From NCBI RefSeq assembly GCF_004792415.1, contig NZ_CP038853.1:1426001-1490000 (forward strand): a stretch of DNA of 64,000 nucleotides, given 5' to 3'. The position numbers and the translations under genes are program-made. Position 1 is the first letter of the stretch. Each line of letters starts with the position of its first letter. Of this stretch, positions 1-10,289 are shown piece after piece. The notes below the pieces were generated by a model that saw nothing but the letters and a program-made list of their open reading frames with translations, was not told the DNA's origin and searched no databases. This DNA is from Pantoea vagans (lineage in GTDB: Bacteria > Pseudomonadota > Gammaproteobacteria > Enterobacterales > Enterobacteriaceae).

Positions 1-316
1 GGCGATTTCGCAGGCCAACGGACGCACTAACGTGGAGTTCTACTGGAACATCGTGGCGAGCATTGTGGTTCTGGCGGTACTGGCGACCACCTTTATCTGG
101 CCAAACGTGCTCTACGTCGCACTGACGCTCTCTATCTCGCAGATCCTGATCTCGGCACTGGCGCATCCGTTCTTTATCAAGCCGGTGATTGGCATTCGGT
201 TTATCCCGTATGCCCGGCAGTGGGTGGCAGTATCGGTGGTATTTGTTGGCGTGATGCTGCTGGTAAATCATTTTAATCTGTTTGTGATGCCAGAGTGGTT
301 TGAAGGCTGGCTCTGA
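1..316 (+). CDS. Polysaccharide flippase, C-terminal part (Wzx/AmsL-like)
   Basis: Only the last 104 codons are present (reading phase starts at base 2); the gene enters from outside the window. The fragment is very hydrophobic, with about three membrane segments and short basic loops, as at the C-terminus of MATE/MOP-type polysaccharide flippases that move lipid-linked repeat units across the inner membrane. In Erwinia and Pantoea the last gene of the amylovoran/stewartan EPS cluster is such a transporter (AmsL/Wzx) and is followed by galF and galE, exactly as here. Membrane family is well supported; the EPS assignment rests on context. A strong terminator follows 17 bases after the stop. 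Confidence 0.7.
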   Translation, partial: AISQANGRTNVEFYWNIVASIVVLAVLATTFIWPNVLYVALTLSISQILISALAHPFFIKPVIGIRFIPYARQWVAVSVVFVGVMLLVNHFNLFVMPEWFEGWL

Positions 317-332
317 CTACAAAGCGTTATAT

Positions 333-362
333 AAACGGGCGGCCTCAGGGTCGCCCGTTTTC
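333..362 (+). terminator. Rho-independent terminator after the EPS cluster
   Basis: Perfect 9-bp stem (333-341 pairing with 352-360), GC-rich, followed by a short T run. It closes the transcription unit of the upstream flippase gene before galF. Confidence 0.8.
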
Positions 363-593
363 ATTTATGGCTGGTCTCAGCCATGCAGCGAATAGTGCGC
401 CGGATCACAGTGGCAATATTCGATTACTGATTGTCTTTGTTCAGTTTATGGTGTCGCTGGCAATGGGCAAAATGCCGAATTTCCAAGTTATGACAGAGAG
501 TTACTGTCCGCTTTTCAGATAAAGATTATACTTGCTCTTCCGGCCGATCCTGCATAATCGACCCACATCTTCATTTTATTAAACGGAATAAAT
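363..593 (+). promoter_or_regulatory. galF upstream region
   Basis: Non-coding stretch between the EPS terminator and galF. A TATACT hexamer at 527-532 is a plausible -10 box, but no convincing -35 hexamer lies at the right distance, so the promoter is tentative. A weak Shine-Dalgarno (CGGA) precedes the galF ATG. No other structure was seen. Confidence 0.35.
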
Positions 594-1496
594 ATGACCA
601 AGCTTAAAGCAGTAATCCCGGTTGCGGGCCTCGGTATGCATATGCTCCCTGCGACTAAAGCCATTCCGAAAGAGATGCTGCCTGTCGTCGACAAACCGAT
701 GATCCAGTACATCATTGACGAGTGTGTTGCCGCAGGTATTAAAGAGATTGTGCTGGTCACGCATGCATCAAAAAATGCCGTTGAAAACCACTTCGACACC
801 ACCTATGAGCTGGAAGCGCTGCTTGAAGCGCGCGTGAAGCGTCAGCTGCTGAGCGAAGTGCAGTCTATCTGCCCGCCAGGCGTAACCATCATGAACGTGC
901 GCCAGGCGCAGCCACTGGGCCTGGGTCACTCCATTCTCTGTGCCCGTCCGATGATCGGTGATAACCCGTTCGTGGTGGTGCTGCCGGACGTCCTGCTGGA
1001 TGACTCTACCGCTGACCACATGCGTTATAACCTCGCAGCGATGGTTGCCCGTTTTGAAGAGACCGGCCACAGCCAGGTCCTGGCGCAGCATATGCCAGCG
1101 TCCGATCTCTCTGAGTACTCTGTGATCACCACGGAAGAGCCGATCGATCACCCAGGCGACATCAGCACCATCACCGATTTCGTTGAGAAGCCTGAAGATA
1201 CAGCCGGACTGAGCTCTGACCTGGCTGCGGTAGGCCGCTATGTCCTTTCTGCTGATATCTGGGCAGAACTGGAGCGCACTGAGCCAGGCGCGTGGGGCCG
1301 TATCCAGCTGACCGATGCGATCGCCAGCCTGAGCAAGCACAAAACGGTTGATGTCTCTCTGCTGACTGGTCACAGTTTCGACTGCGGTCGTAAACTGGGT
1401 TACATGCAGGCGTTCGTCTCTTACGGACTGCGCAACAACGCGCAGGGTCGCGATTTCCGCGAAGCTATCCAGACGATTCTCGCAAAACAAAAGTAA
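594..1496 (+). CDS. galF: GalF, UTP-glucose-1-phosphate uridylyltransferase-like regulatory subunit
   Basis: A 300-residue nucleotidyltransferase of the GalU/GalF family, which makes or controls UDP-glucose for surface polysaccharides. The N-terminal loop reads [17 protein letters not shown]; the Met-His pair replaces the Thr-Arg found in catalytic GalU and is the usual GalF signature, so catalytic activity is probably low and the protein is thought to modulate GalU. The substrate-binding DKPMIQY and the FVEKP motif are present. It starts at ATG 594 and has the family length. It stands 42 bases before galE on the same strand, between the EPS and O-antigen clusters, a standard enterobacterial position. 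Confidence 0.95.
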   Translation: MTKLKAVIPVAGLGMHMLPATKAIPKEMLPVVDKPMIQYIIDECVAAGIKEIVLVTHASKNAVENHFDTTYELEALLEARVKRQLLSEVQSICPPGVTIMNVRQAQPLGLGHSILCARPMIGDNPFVVVLPDVLLDDSTADHMRYNLAAMVARFEETGHSQVLAQHMPASDLSEYSVITTEEPIDHPGDISTITDFVEKPEDTAGLSSDLAAVGRYVLSADIWAELERTEPGAWGRIQLTDAIASLSKHKTVDVSLLTGHSFDCGRKLGYMQAFVSYGLRNNAQGRDFREAIQTILAKQK

Positions 1497-1538
1497 TTAA
1501 ATCGCCGCGTCCTGCGCGGCAGATTGAAAGGAGCTCAC

Positions 1539-2552
1539 ATGGCAATTTTAGTAACGGGCGGAGCAGGCTATATCGGCTCCCATACGGTACTGGCGCTGTT
1601 GCAGCGCGGTGATGATGTTGTGGTTCTGGATAACCTCTGCAACGCCTCACGCGAAGCGATTAACCGCGTTGAGAAACTGGCGGGTAAAAAAGCGACCTTC
1701 GTTGAAGGCGATATCCGTGACCGTGCCTGTCTGCGTGACCTGTTCGCATCCAACAGCATTTCAGCGGTGATCCACTTTGCAGCGCTTAAAGCGGTGGGTG
1801 AGTCGACCCGCATGCCGCTGGAGTACTACGAGAACAACGTCGCAGGCACCGTGGTGCTGCTGGAAGAGATGCGTAATGCCGGCGTCTGGAACTTTATCTT
1901 CAGCTCATCAGCGACTGTCTATGGCGCAGATGCACCGGTTCCTTACGTTGAGACTACGCCAATCGGCGGCACCACCAGTCCGTACGGTACCTCAAAGCTG
2001 ATGACCGAATTCGTTATGCGCGACTTCGCCAAAGCAGAACCGAAGTTCAAAGCGATTGCCCTGCGTTACTTCAATCCGGTTGGCGCGCACGAGTCTGGCG
2101 AAATCGGTGAAGACCCGACCGGCATCCCGAACAACCTGCTGCCGTACATCGCGCAGGTCGCGATTGGCCGTCTGGAGAAGCTGGGCGTATTTGGCGGCGA
2201 CTACGATACGCCGGATGGCACCTGCCTGCGTGACTATATCCATGTGGTTGACCTGGCAGAAGGCCACCTGAAAGCGCTGGACCATCTGAACAAAGTTGAA
2301 GGTTACACTGCCTTTAACCTGGGCGGTGGTAAAGGCTTCTCCGTGCTGGAGATGATCAAAGCGTTTGAGAAGGCTTCCGGCAAGGCGATTCCGTTTGAAA
2401 TCAAGCCACGCCGCGATGGCGACCTGCCTGCGTTCTGGGCCGATGCGTCACTCGCAAACAGTACGCTCGACTGGCGCGTGACGCGCGGTATCGATGAGAT
2501 GATGCGCGATACGTGGAACTGGCAGAGCAAGAACCCGGATGGGTTTCGGTAG
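1539..2552 (+). CDS. galE: GalE, UDP-glucose 4-epimerase
   Basis: A 337-residue short-chain dehydrogenase/reductase that interconverts UDP-glucose and UDP-galactose, supplying UDP-galactose for EPS. The NAD-binding GGAGYIGSH lies at residues 7-15, and the catalytic Ser124, Tyr149 and Lys153 (in SPYGTSK) match the E. coli positions. ATG 1539 was chosen over an in-frame ATG at 1524 because it gives the canonical MAILVTGG start and is preceded by AAAGGAGC. It follows galF closely and is closed by a strong terminator, so the pair is likely one unit serving the upstream EPS cluster. Confidence 0.95.
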   Translation: MAILVTGGAGYIGSHTVLALLQRGDDVVVLDNLCNASREAINRVEKLAGKKATFVEGDIRDRACLRDLFASNSISAVIHFAALKAVGESTRMPLEYYENNVAGTVVLLEEMRNAGVWNFIFSSSATVYGADAPVPYVETTPIGGTTSPYGTSKLMTEFVMRDFAKAEPKFKAIALRYFNPVGAHESGEIGEDPTGIPNNLLPYIAQVAIGRLEKLGVFGGDYDTPDGTCLRDYIHVVDLAEGHLKALDHLNKVEGYTAFNLGGGKGFSVLEMIKAFEKASGKAIPFEIKPRRDGDLPAFWADASLANSTLDWRVTRGIDEMMRDTWNWQSKNPDGFR

Positions 2553-2570
2553 TTGAAAAAATATGCAAAT

Positions 2571-2596
2571 ACCCGGCTTCGGCCGGGTTTTTTTTT
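2571..2596 (+). terminator. Rho-independent terminator after galE
   Basis: 7-bp GC-rich stem (2571-2577 with 2582-2588), a TTCG tetraloop and a run of T residues directly after it. It separates galE from the O-antigen operon. Confidence 0.92.
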
Positions 2597-2986
2597 GCCT
2601 GTGTTAAGAGGAACTGCATATTTCTCCGCTTCACTTTTACCCATAAGCCAGCCAGAGACCGGTCAATAACGCAATACGGATTTATCCTGGCCTGAATTAC
2701 GTTCAGTTTTAATAAAAGCAGAACGCAAACCTACTCTGTGAAGAGATGCAAAGTGTGATTCTTCAATCGCTACTATGCTGTTTTGCCGGTTTTTATTTTT
2801 AACAAAGCCTCTCTGTGTCAATGTTTAGTCACTCTTAAGTTTTATCAGTGGCAATGAAAGATTAGGCATATTATTTTTGCCGCACAAAATGTACTATTTG
2901 CAGTTATCCCGGAACCCGTATGCGTTTGAATAAAATATAATCAGCGCATCGACAAGCTAACCTGTGATGGAGAGATTCCCATCACA
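2597..2986 (+). promoter_or_regulatory. O-antigen promoter region upstream of JUMPstart
   Basis: About 390 AT-rich bases with no credible gene. A perfect TATAAT at 2936-2941, about 45 bases before the JUMPstart element, is the best -10 candidate; no good -35 hexamer sits 16-18 bases before it. An O-antigen promoter is expected here because JUMPstart must lie in the transcribed leader. Confidence 0.5.
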
Positions 2987-3024
2987 CAGCGCATTGGTTG
3001 CTGCAAGCCAGGGGCGGTAGCGTG
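2987..3024 (+). promoter_or_regulatory. JUMPstart element with ops site (RfaH recruitment)
   Basis: The 38-base block starts CAGCGC and ends with GGCGGTAGCGTG at 3013-3024, the exact ops core. JUMPstart elements lie in the 5' leader of enterobacterial O-antigen, capsule and LPS-core operons. The ops pause lets RNA polymerase recruit RfaH, which suppresses termination through long operons. It is 75 bases before manC, so RfaH dependence is predicted at least for manC through the second glycosyltransferase gene. Confidence 0.9.
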
Positions 3025-3098
3025 GCTATTTATTCGTAATGAGTAAAATTTGACCCGCGTATATGCATAGCATGTTTAAATTTGTTAGAGGATATGGA

Positions 3099-4514
3099 AT
3101 GTTACTTCCCGTAATCATGGCCGGAGGAACCGGCAGCCGCTTATGGCCCCTTTCCCGCGAACTTTACCCTAAGCAGTTCATCTGTCTGCACGGTGAGCAC
3201 TCAATGCTGCAGGAGACGGTAAATCGTCTGGGCGGCATTGAGGCGCGCGCACCTATGGTAATTTGCAACGAAGAGCATCGCTTTCTGGTTGCCGAGCAGT
3301 TACGACAAATCAACAAGCTCTCTCATAACATTATTCTTGAACCCGTAGGCCGCAACACCGCTCCTGCTATAGCACTGGCTGCTCTGAACGCCGTAGAGCA
3401 GGGCGATGATCCGGTTCTGCTGGTGCTGGCTGCCGATCATGTAATTGAAGATCGTGCTGCGTTTCATCAGGCAATTAAAGTCGCTACCGCCTATGCGAAA
3501 CAGGGCAAACTGGTGACTTTCGGCATCGTACCAACCGGCCCGGAAACGGGATACGGCTATATTCAGCGTGGCGAAACGCTTCCGGGTGCAGAACACGGTC
3601 CTTATCAGGTTCAGCGCTTTGTCGAAAAACCAAATCAGAGCACCGCAGAGCAGTATCTGGAGTCCGGAGAATATTACTGGAACAGCGGCATGTTCATGTT
3701 CCGGGCTAAGCGTTATCTGCAGGAACTCGAAAAATTCCGTCCGGATATTCTGGAAGCCTGCCGTCGTGCCATGGCTAACGTCAAAGAAGGCAACGATTTC
3801 ATCAGTATTGATAAAGATGACTTTATCGCCTGCCCGGATGAATCAGTCGATTACGCGGTGATGGAACAGACCGATGCGGCTGTGGTTGTGCCTCTGGCAG
3901 CGGGATGGAGTGACGTTGGCTCATGGTCTGCGCTGTGGGAAGTAAACGATAAAGATGCACACGGGAACTCCCTGAAGGGTGACACCTTCCTGCACAACAC
4001 CAAAAACTGTTACATCAACAGCGAAGATCAACTGGTTGCCGCCATTGGTGTTGAAAACCTGGTGATCGTGAACACCAAAGATGCGGTGCTGGTCGCGCGC
4101 AAAGATCAGGTTCAGGATGTTAAGCGTGTGGTTGAGTTCCTGAAGAGCGAATGCCGCAGCGAATACCGCCGCCATCGTGAAACCTACTGGCCATGGGGAC
4201 GTTGTGATCTGGTGGTCAACACGGGTCGCTTCAACGTGAACCGTATTACGGTGAAGCCGGGCGAAGCCTTCCAGCTGCAGATGCACTATCACCGTACTGA
4301 ACACTGGGTGATCCTCTCAGGCACAGCACAGGTCACCATTCAGGATAAAACCCTGTTGCTGACAGAGAACCAGTCAACCTTTATTCCCATCGGTCATCCA
4401 CACACCTTAGAAAATCCGGGCAAAATTCCACTGGAACTGCTGGAGATTCAGTCGGGTTCTTACCTTGGCGATGACGACCTCATTTTGATTAAACAACAGT
4501 TTGCAAGTAAGTAA
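3099..4514 (+). CDS. manC: ManC, mannose-1-phosphate guanylyltransferase / mannose-6-phosphate isomerase
   Basis: A 471-residue type II phosphomannose isomerase/GDP-mannose pyrophosphorylase that makes GDP-mannose from mannose-1-phosphate and GTP. The N-terminal pyrophosphorylase signature [14 protein letters not shown] and FVEKP are present; the C-terminal cupin domain carries the metal-site pattern around [10 protein letters not shown] (near residues 390-405). ATG 3099 was chosen over 3063 because it gives the family start and has AGAGGA six bases upstream. First gene after JUMPstart; together with ManB, Gmd and Rmd it completes the route to GDP-D-rhamnose. Confidence 0.95.
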   Translation: MLLPVIMAGGTGSRLWPLSRELYPKQFICLHGEHSMLQETVNRLGGIEARAPMVICNEEHRFLVAEQLRQINKLSHNIILEPVGRNTAPAIALAALNAVEQGDDPVLLVLAADHVIEDRAAFHQAIKVATAYAKQGKLVTFGIVPTGPETGYGYIQRGETLPGAEHGPYQVQRFVEKPNQSTAEQYLESGEYYWNSGMFMFRAKRYLQELEKFRPDILEACRRAMANVKEGNDFISIDKDDFIACPDESVDYAVMEQTDAAVVVPLAAGWSDVGSWSALWEVNDKDAHGNSLKGDTFLHNTKNCYINSEDQLVAAIGVENLVIVNTKDAVLVARKDQVQDVKRVVEFLKSECRSEYRRHRETYWPWGRCDLVVNTGRFNVNRITVKPGEAFQLQMHYHRTEHWVILSGTAQVTIQDKTLLLTENQSTFIPIGHPHTLENPGKIPLELLEIQSGSYLGDDDLILIKQQFASK

Positions 4515-4528
4515 GGACAGACACGATC

Positions 4529-5911
4529 ATGGCAGCACTGACCTGTTTTAAAGCTTATGACATCCGTGGTGAATTAGGCACTGAACTGAACGAAGATATT
4601 GCCTACCGTATTGGCCGCGCCTATGGCGAATTTATCCGCCCGAAAACAATCGTGGTGGGCGGTGATGTCCGACTGACCAGCGAATCGTTAAAGCTGGCAC
4701 TGGCCAATGGACTGCGGGATGCAGGTACTGATGTTCTGGACATTGGTATGAGCGGAACAGAAGAGATCTACTTTGCCACGTTTCATTTAGGTATTGATGG
4801 CGGCATTGAAGTAACGGCCAGCCATAATCCGATGAACTACAACGGGATGAAACTGGTACGGGAAGGTGCCCGCCCGGTTAGCGGTGACACCGGTCTGCGC
4901 GACGTTCAGCGACTGGCAGAAGCCAATGATTTTGCTCCGGTTGAAGAGGGCAAACGCGGCAGTTATAAACAAATCTCTGTGCTGGATGCCTATGTCGATC
5001 ATTTGATGGGCTATATCGACCTGAATAATTTCACTAAGCCGATGAAGCTGGTGATCAACTCAGGTAACGGTGCTGCAGGTCATATCATCGATGAGATTGA
5101 AAAACGCTTTAAGCAGTCGAATGCGCCTGTGTCGTTTATCAAAGTGCATCATGAAGCAGACGGGAACTTCCCGAACGGTATCCCGAATCCGCTGCTTCCT
5201 GAGTGTCGTAAAGACACTTCTGACGCTGTGCGTGAGCACCAGGCGGATATGGGTATTGCCTTCGACGGAGATTTTGACCGCTGTTTCCTGTTTGATGAGA
5301 ATGCTGAGTTCATTGAAGGCTATTACATTGTCGGGCTGCTGGCCGAAGCGTTTCTGAAAAAAGAGGCTGGCGCGAAAATCATTCACGATCCGCGTCTGAC
5401 CTGGAACACCATTGATGTCGTGACCCGTGCAGGCGGTATTCCAGTCATGTCCAAAACCGGTCATGCCTTCATCAAAGAGCGCATGCGTGAAGAAGATGCG
5501 GTCTATGGTGGCGAGATGAGTGCGCACCACTACTTCCGTGACTTCGCTTACTGCGACAGCGGCATGATTCCGTGGCTACTGGTGGCAGAACTGCTGGCGG
5601 TGAAGGGTGAGACACTTTCCGGACTGGTATCGGAAAGAATGAAGGCGTTTCCATGCAGTGGTGAGATCAATTTTAAAGTTTCAGATTCGAAAGTGGTTAT
5701 CGCTGCGCTTAACGACAGATATTCATCTTCTTCAGTTGCTCAGGATAATACCGATGGCGTGAGTCTCGATTGTCAGAGCTGGAGATTCAACGTCAGAACC
5801 TCAAACACTGAACCTTTGCTGCGGCTTAACGTCGAAACCAAAGGTGACACTGAGGCCCTGAGCAAAATACTGAAGGAAATTGATTCGATTATTAAAGCAT
5901 CATCGATTTAG
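4529..5911 (+). CDS. manB: ManB, phosphomannomutase
   Basis: A 460-residue phosphohexomutase converting mannose-6-phosphate to mannose-1-phosphate for ManC. The active-site phosphoserine loop [13 protein letters not shown] (near residue 95), the metal-binding DGDFDRC and the sugar-specificity GGEMSAHH are all present, and a phosphate-binding RTSNTEP is near the C-terminus. It begins 14 bases after manC, in the same operon. The E. coli homologue is CpsG/ManB. Full length, no defects seen. Confidence 0.95.
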   Translation: MAALTCFKAYDIRGELGTELNEDIAYRIGRAYGEFIRPKTIVVGGDVRLTSESLKLALANGLRDAGTDVLDIGMSGTEEIYFATFHLGIDGGIEVTASHNPMNYNGMKLVREGARPVSGDTGLRDVQRLAEANDFAPVEEGKRGSYKQISVLDAYVDHLMGYIDLNNFTKPMKLVINSGNGAAGHIIDEIEKRFKQSNAPVSFIKVHHEADGNFPNGIPNPLLPECRKDTSDAVREHQADMGIAFDGDFDRCFLFDENAEFIEGYYIVGLLAEAFLKKEAGAKIIHDPRLTWNTIDVVTRAGGIPVMSKTGHAFIKERMREEDAVYGGEMSAHHYFRDFAYCDSGMIPWLLVAELLAVKGETLSGLVSERMKAFPCSGEINFKVSDSKVVIAALNDRYSSSSVAQDNTDGVSLDCQSWRFNVRTSNTEPLLRLNVETKGDTEALSKILKEIDSIIKASSI

Positions 5912-5923
5912 TTTAACACCTAG

Positions 5924-7000
<1,077 letters not shown>

Positions 7001-7001
7001 T

Positions 7002-7904
7002 ATGACTAATGGCAAAAAAGCATTGATCACAGGGATCAAGGGCTTTACCGGCCAATATATGGCAGCGGAATTATCCGCTGCCGGATATGACGTATTTGGT
7101 TTCGGTTCTTCCCCTGCCCAGAATAAGCCAAACTATTTACAGGTCGACCTCACTAATTCTGCAGCGGTAAAACACGCGGTAGAAGCTGCTTCACCTGACG
7201 TGGTTGTTCATCTTGCAGCAATAGCTTTTGTCGGACATGCTGATCCCAAAGCATTCTATGACGTTAATCTCTGCGGGACTCGTAATCTGTTACAAGTGCT
7301 ATCTGAATCTGCAAAACGTCCTGAAGCAGTCCTGATTGCCAGTAGTGCGAATGTTTATGGTAATAACACACCCGGTAAACTTCCGGAGTCAACGTTCGCC
7401 CGGCCCGCAAACGACTATGCAGTCAGTAAGCTGGCTATGGAATATATGGCCGGGCTGTTCTATGACAAATTACCTATCATCATTACGCGGCCATTTAATT
7501 ATACCGGCGTTGGGCAGGCAGATAATTTCCTTATCCCGAAAATTGTTAAACACTTCCGTGAGCGCCAACAAGTTATTGAGTTAGGAAACATAGATGTCTG
7601 GCGTGATTTTTCTGACGTTCGCGATGTGGTGAAAAACTATCGGGCATTATTACAGGCTCGTGCTTTTGGTAAGACTGTGAATGTTGCTTCAGGTCAAATG
7701 CATTCGTTACGTGAGGTTATAAACCTCTGTGAAGAGTTAACTAATCATGAGATCCGAATTAATGTTAATCCTCAATTCGTTCGGCCTAATGAAATAAAAG
7801 AGCTTTGTGGCGATATCAGTTTGCTGGAAAATTTAATTAGCAATAATTCCGCCAGAATCACTCTCAGAGAAACGCTCAAATGGATGCTACAGGCAAAAGA
7901 ATAA
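7002..7904 (+). CDS. rmd: Rmd, GDP-6-deoxy-D-lyxo-4-hexulose (GDP-4-dehydro-D-rhamnose) reductase
   Basis: A 300-residue short-chain dehydrogenase/reductase expected to reduce the 4-keto group of the Gmd product to give GDP-D-rhamnose. The N-terminal GIKGFTGQYMAAEL is the Rmd form of the Rossmann glycine motif; a serine-rich SSANVYG and the YAVSKLAME Tyr-Lys pair form the catalytic site, and TRPFNYTGVGQ follows. It begins one base after the gmd stop. A fucose synthase (GMER) would be longer and lacks this N-terminal pattern, so Rmd is the better call. Confidence 0.88.
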   Translation: MTNGKKALITGIKGFTGQYMAAELSAAGYDVFGFGSSPAQNKPNYLQVDLTNSAAVKHAVEAASPDVVVHLAAIAFVGHADPKAFYDVNLCGTRNLLQVLSESAKRPEAVLIASSANVYGNNTPGKLPESTFARPANDYAVSKLAMEYMAGLFYDKLPIIITRPFNYTGVGQADNFLIPKIVKHFRERQQVIELGNIDVWRDFSDVRDVVKNYRALLQARAFGKTVNVASGQMHSLREVINLCEELTNHEIRINVNPQFVRPNEIKELCGDISLLENLISNNSARITLRETLKWMLQAKE

Positions 7905-9043
7905 ACGTTGTTTTTTCAACGGACTGTATCAAATATCCACTGACCGGGATTGGCCGTTACGCGTTTGAACTTGCTAAGCAACTTCACGAAAGAGACGAGC
8001 TTCAGCTCACGTTTCTTCATGGTACTAAAGTTCGCGATTCACTGAACGTGGCTAGTGAGTCAACACAGTCTGTTCAGTCTTTTAAACGCAGATTACAAAA
8101 AAGCAAAGCCATAAGTGAAATTTACCGCCTGACCTTTCCAGTAATGAAAAGCGTTGCACTCAGAAACTTCAAAGATCATATTTTTCATAGTCCTAACTAT
8201 TATCTGCCACCTCGCGTCAAACATTGCGTAGCAACTTTTCATGACTTGTCTGTTTTTCACTGGCCGCAGTTTCATCCTGCAGGCCGGGTGCATCTTATGC
8301 AAAAAGAATTGAGGAATACGGTCTCGCGATCCGCGATGCTGATTACTGATTCGCACTATACCAAAAGAGAATTGATGCAATTTTTTGGTATTGAAAATGA
8401 AAAAATCACTGTTGCACCACTTGCATACAACGAGCAATTTCGGCCAAGACAAGAAACTGAAGTCAGCGCCGTTCTCGGCAAGTATCAGCTTAAATGGCGC
8501 AATTATTTTCTGTATACCGGTACGATTGAGCCAAGAAAAAATATCATCACGCTATTAAAGGCCTTCGACTCTCTGCCTTATAGCGATAAGCGTGCGTTTC
8601 CATTAGTCATTAGTGGTTACAAAGGCTGGGAGAACGAAGAGTTGTTCAGGCTCTTCAAAAAGGGTGAGGCTGAAGGCTGGTTAAAATATCTGGGTTTTGT
8701 GCCAGGCAAAGAGTTACCACATCTTTACAGTGCAGCGACCAGCTTCGTTTTCCCATCGATATATGAAGGTTTCGGTTTACCGGTTCTGGAAGCCATGGCT
8801 TCAGGAACTCCTGTCATCTGTTCTGATGCGACATCACTGCCTGAAGTAGGTGGGGATGCTCCTCTGATGCATTCTCCCGAGGATGTTGATACGTTGACTG
8901 CCCATCTCCGGTTAATGATTGAAGATGCTGAAGAAAAAAGCCGCATGACAGCTTTAGGGCTTGCTCGTGCCGGGCAATTTTCATGGTCCAGATGCGCGGA
9001 TAAAACCATTGAAGCCTACGAGCAGGTTGCTAAATTTATATGA
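7880..9043 (+). CDS. GT4 glycosyltransferase (WbpY/WbdB-like, putative D-rhamnosyltransferase)
   Basis: A 387-residue GT-B fold enzyme. The C-terminal half has the Glyco_transf_1 pattern: TGTIEPRKNI for donor binding and the EX7E motif in YEGFGLPVLEAMASG. The N-terminal KYPLTGIGRYAFEL is the acceptor-side glycine loop seen in family 4 enzymes of D-rhamnan and mannan clusters. It overlaps the end of rmd by 25 bases; no later start is plausible. GDP-D-rhamnose is the likely donor, inferred from the preceding genes. Linkage cannot be read from sequence. Confidence 0.82.
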   Translation: MDATGKRINVVFSTDCIKYPLTGIGRYAFELAKQLHERDELQLTFLHGTKVRDSLNVASESTQSVQSFKRRLQKSKAISEIYRLTFPVMKSVALRNFKDHIFHSPNYYLPPRVKHCVATFHDLSVFHWPQFHPAGRVHLMQKELRNTVSRSAMLITDSHYTKRELMQFFGIENEKITVAPLAYNEQFRPRQETEVSAVLGKYQLKWRNYFLYTGTIEPRKNIITLLKAFDSLPYSDKRAFPLVISGYKGWENEELFRLFKKGEAEGWLKYLGFVPGKELPHLYSAATSFVFPSIYEGFGLPVLEAMASGTPVICSDATSLPEVGGDAPLMHSPEDVDTLTAHLRLMIEDAEEKSRMTALGLARAGQFSWSRCADKTIEAYEQVAKFI

Positions 9044-10149
9044 TTAAGGTTCTTCACTGTTATAAAACATACTACCCAGATACATTTGGCGGCATTGAGC
9101 AGGTTATTTATCAACTGGCTGAAGGCGGGGTAAAGGAAGATATCCTGTCGAGAGTATTCACTCACAGCCCCGCTTTTAACGAGAAAGAGAGCCAGTTAGC
9201 TCATCATTCCGTCTATCGGGTCAAAACATTCCTCGAGCTGGCATCGACACCTTTTTCATATTCAGCAATCCGGGAATTCAGAGAACTGGCTGAAAGTGCT
9301 GATATCATTCACTACCATTTCCCTTATCCATTCATGGATTTCATGCATTTTGCTGCCGGTATAAACAAACCGTCGGTGGTGAGCTATCATTCTGATATTG
9401 TTAAACAGAAGTTGTTACTGAAACTCTATACGCCACTGATGAATCGTTTTCTCTCAAACGTGGATCGTATCGTAGCCGCCTCACCGAATTATGTCGAAAG
9501 TAGTCCGATTCTGCAGCAGTACAAAGACAAAGTTGAAGTAATTCCTTATGGTCTTGATAAAAAATTCTATCAAAATAACGATCCTGCCGTTCTTCAAAAA
9601 TGGCTGACAAGATTTCCGAATGGCTTCTTTCTTTTCATTGGCACATTTCGTTATTACAAAGGGCTGCATATATTAATTGAAGCGGCAAAAAATAGCCGTT
9701 ATCCCATCGTGGTGGTGGGCGCAGGTCCGATTGAAGCAGAACTGAAATCTCAGGCGCAGCAACTGGGTGTGGATAATATCCATTTTCTGGGAGCGCTGGA
9801 GGACACTGAAAAATCGGCGTTATTGCAATTATGTACTTGTCTCGTTTTCCCTTCTCATTTACGTTCAGAAGCTTTCGGTATCTCACTACTCGAGGGCGCG
9901 CTTTATTCAAAACCGCTTATCTCCAGCGAGATTGGAACCGGAACGACCTTTATCAATATTGATCGGGTCACGGGATTAGTCGTACCTCCATCAGATCCCG
10001 CAGCTTTACGAAAGGCGATGGATGAAATTTGGCAAAATCCCGAGCTGGCAAGGACCTATGGGGCCGCTGCGCTGGCGCGCTTTGAATCGCTTTTTACAGC
10101 TGACAAAATGATTCAAAGTTATACGAATCTATATAAGTCTTTGTTATAA
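9040..10149 (+). CDS. GT4 glycosyltransferase (WbdC/WbpZ-like)
   Basis: A 369-residue GT4 enzyme starting VLHCYKTYYPDTFGGIEQ, an N-terminus very like WbdC of E. coli O8/O9 and WbpZ of Pseudomonas, which add the first mannose or rhamnose residues to the undecaprenyl-PP-linked GlcNAc primer. The donor-site FIGTFRYYKGLHIL and the EX7E segment EAFGISLLEGAL are intact. It overlaps the previous gene by ATGA (9040-9043), so the two are translationally coupled. Predicted to build the adaptor between primer and repeat chain. Confidence 0.82.
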   Translation: MIKVLHCYKTYYPDTFGGIEQVIYQLAEGGVKEDILSRVFTHSPAFNEKESQLAHHSVYRVKTFLELASTPFSYSAIREFRELAESADIIHYHFPYPFMDFMHFAAGINKPSVVSYHSDIVKQKLLLKLYTPLMNRFLSNVDRIVAASPNYVESSPILQQYKDKVEVIPYGLDKKFYQNNDPAVLQKWLTRFPNGFFLFIGTFRYYKGLHILIEAAKNSRYPIVVVGAGPIEAELKSQAQQLGVDNIHFLGALEDTEKSALLQLCTCLVFPSHLRSEAFGISLLEGALYSKPLISSEIGTGTTFINIDRVTGLVVPPSDPAALRKAMDEIWQNPELARTYGAAALARFESLFTADKMIQSYTNLYKSLL

Positions 10150-10243
10150 ATATGATTTTTATAAAAAGATTTCATCTGTACGACCGCACCATTCATTACC
10201 TTTAATCTGCGATCCTGAGTTAACATACTGATCACTTATAAAG

Positions 10244-10263
10244 TGGTGTTACTGGTAACACCA
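10244..10263. promoter_or_regulatory. Palindromic GntR-like operator in front of gnd
   Basis: Perfect 9-bp inverted repeat with a 2-base centre; the core TGTTACTGGTAACA (10247-10260) differs by one base from the gluconate repressor GntR palindrome TGTTACCGGTAACA. It starts just after a TATAAA -10 candidate at 10237-10242, at about the transcription start, where a repressor would block gnd. That GntR acts here is inferred from site similarity and from gluconate metabolism feeding Gnd. Confidence 0.65.
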
Positions 10264-10289
10264 TGCGAGACCACAGACAGGAGTATGTA

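Noticed and set aside
768..1490. 240-codon frame on the minus strand opposite galF
   Set aside because: Shadow of galF; no family motif and the opposite frame is a clear GalF.
594..1496. Calling this gene galU
   Set aside because: The Met-His pair in GLGMHMLP replaces Thr-Arg of GalU, and the position before the O-antigen locus fits GalF.
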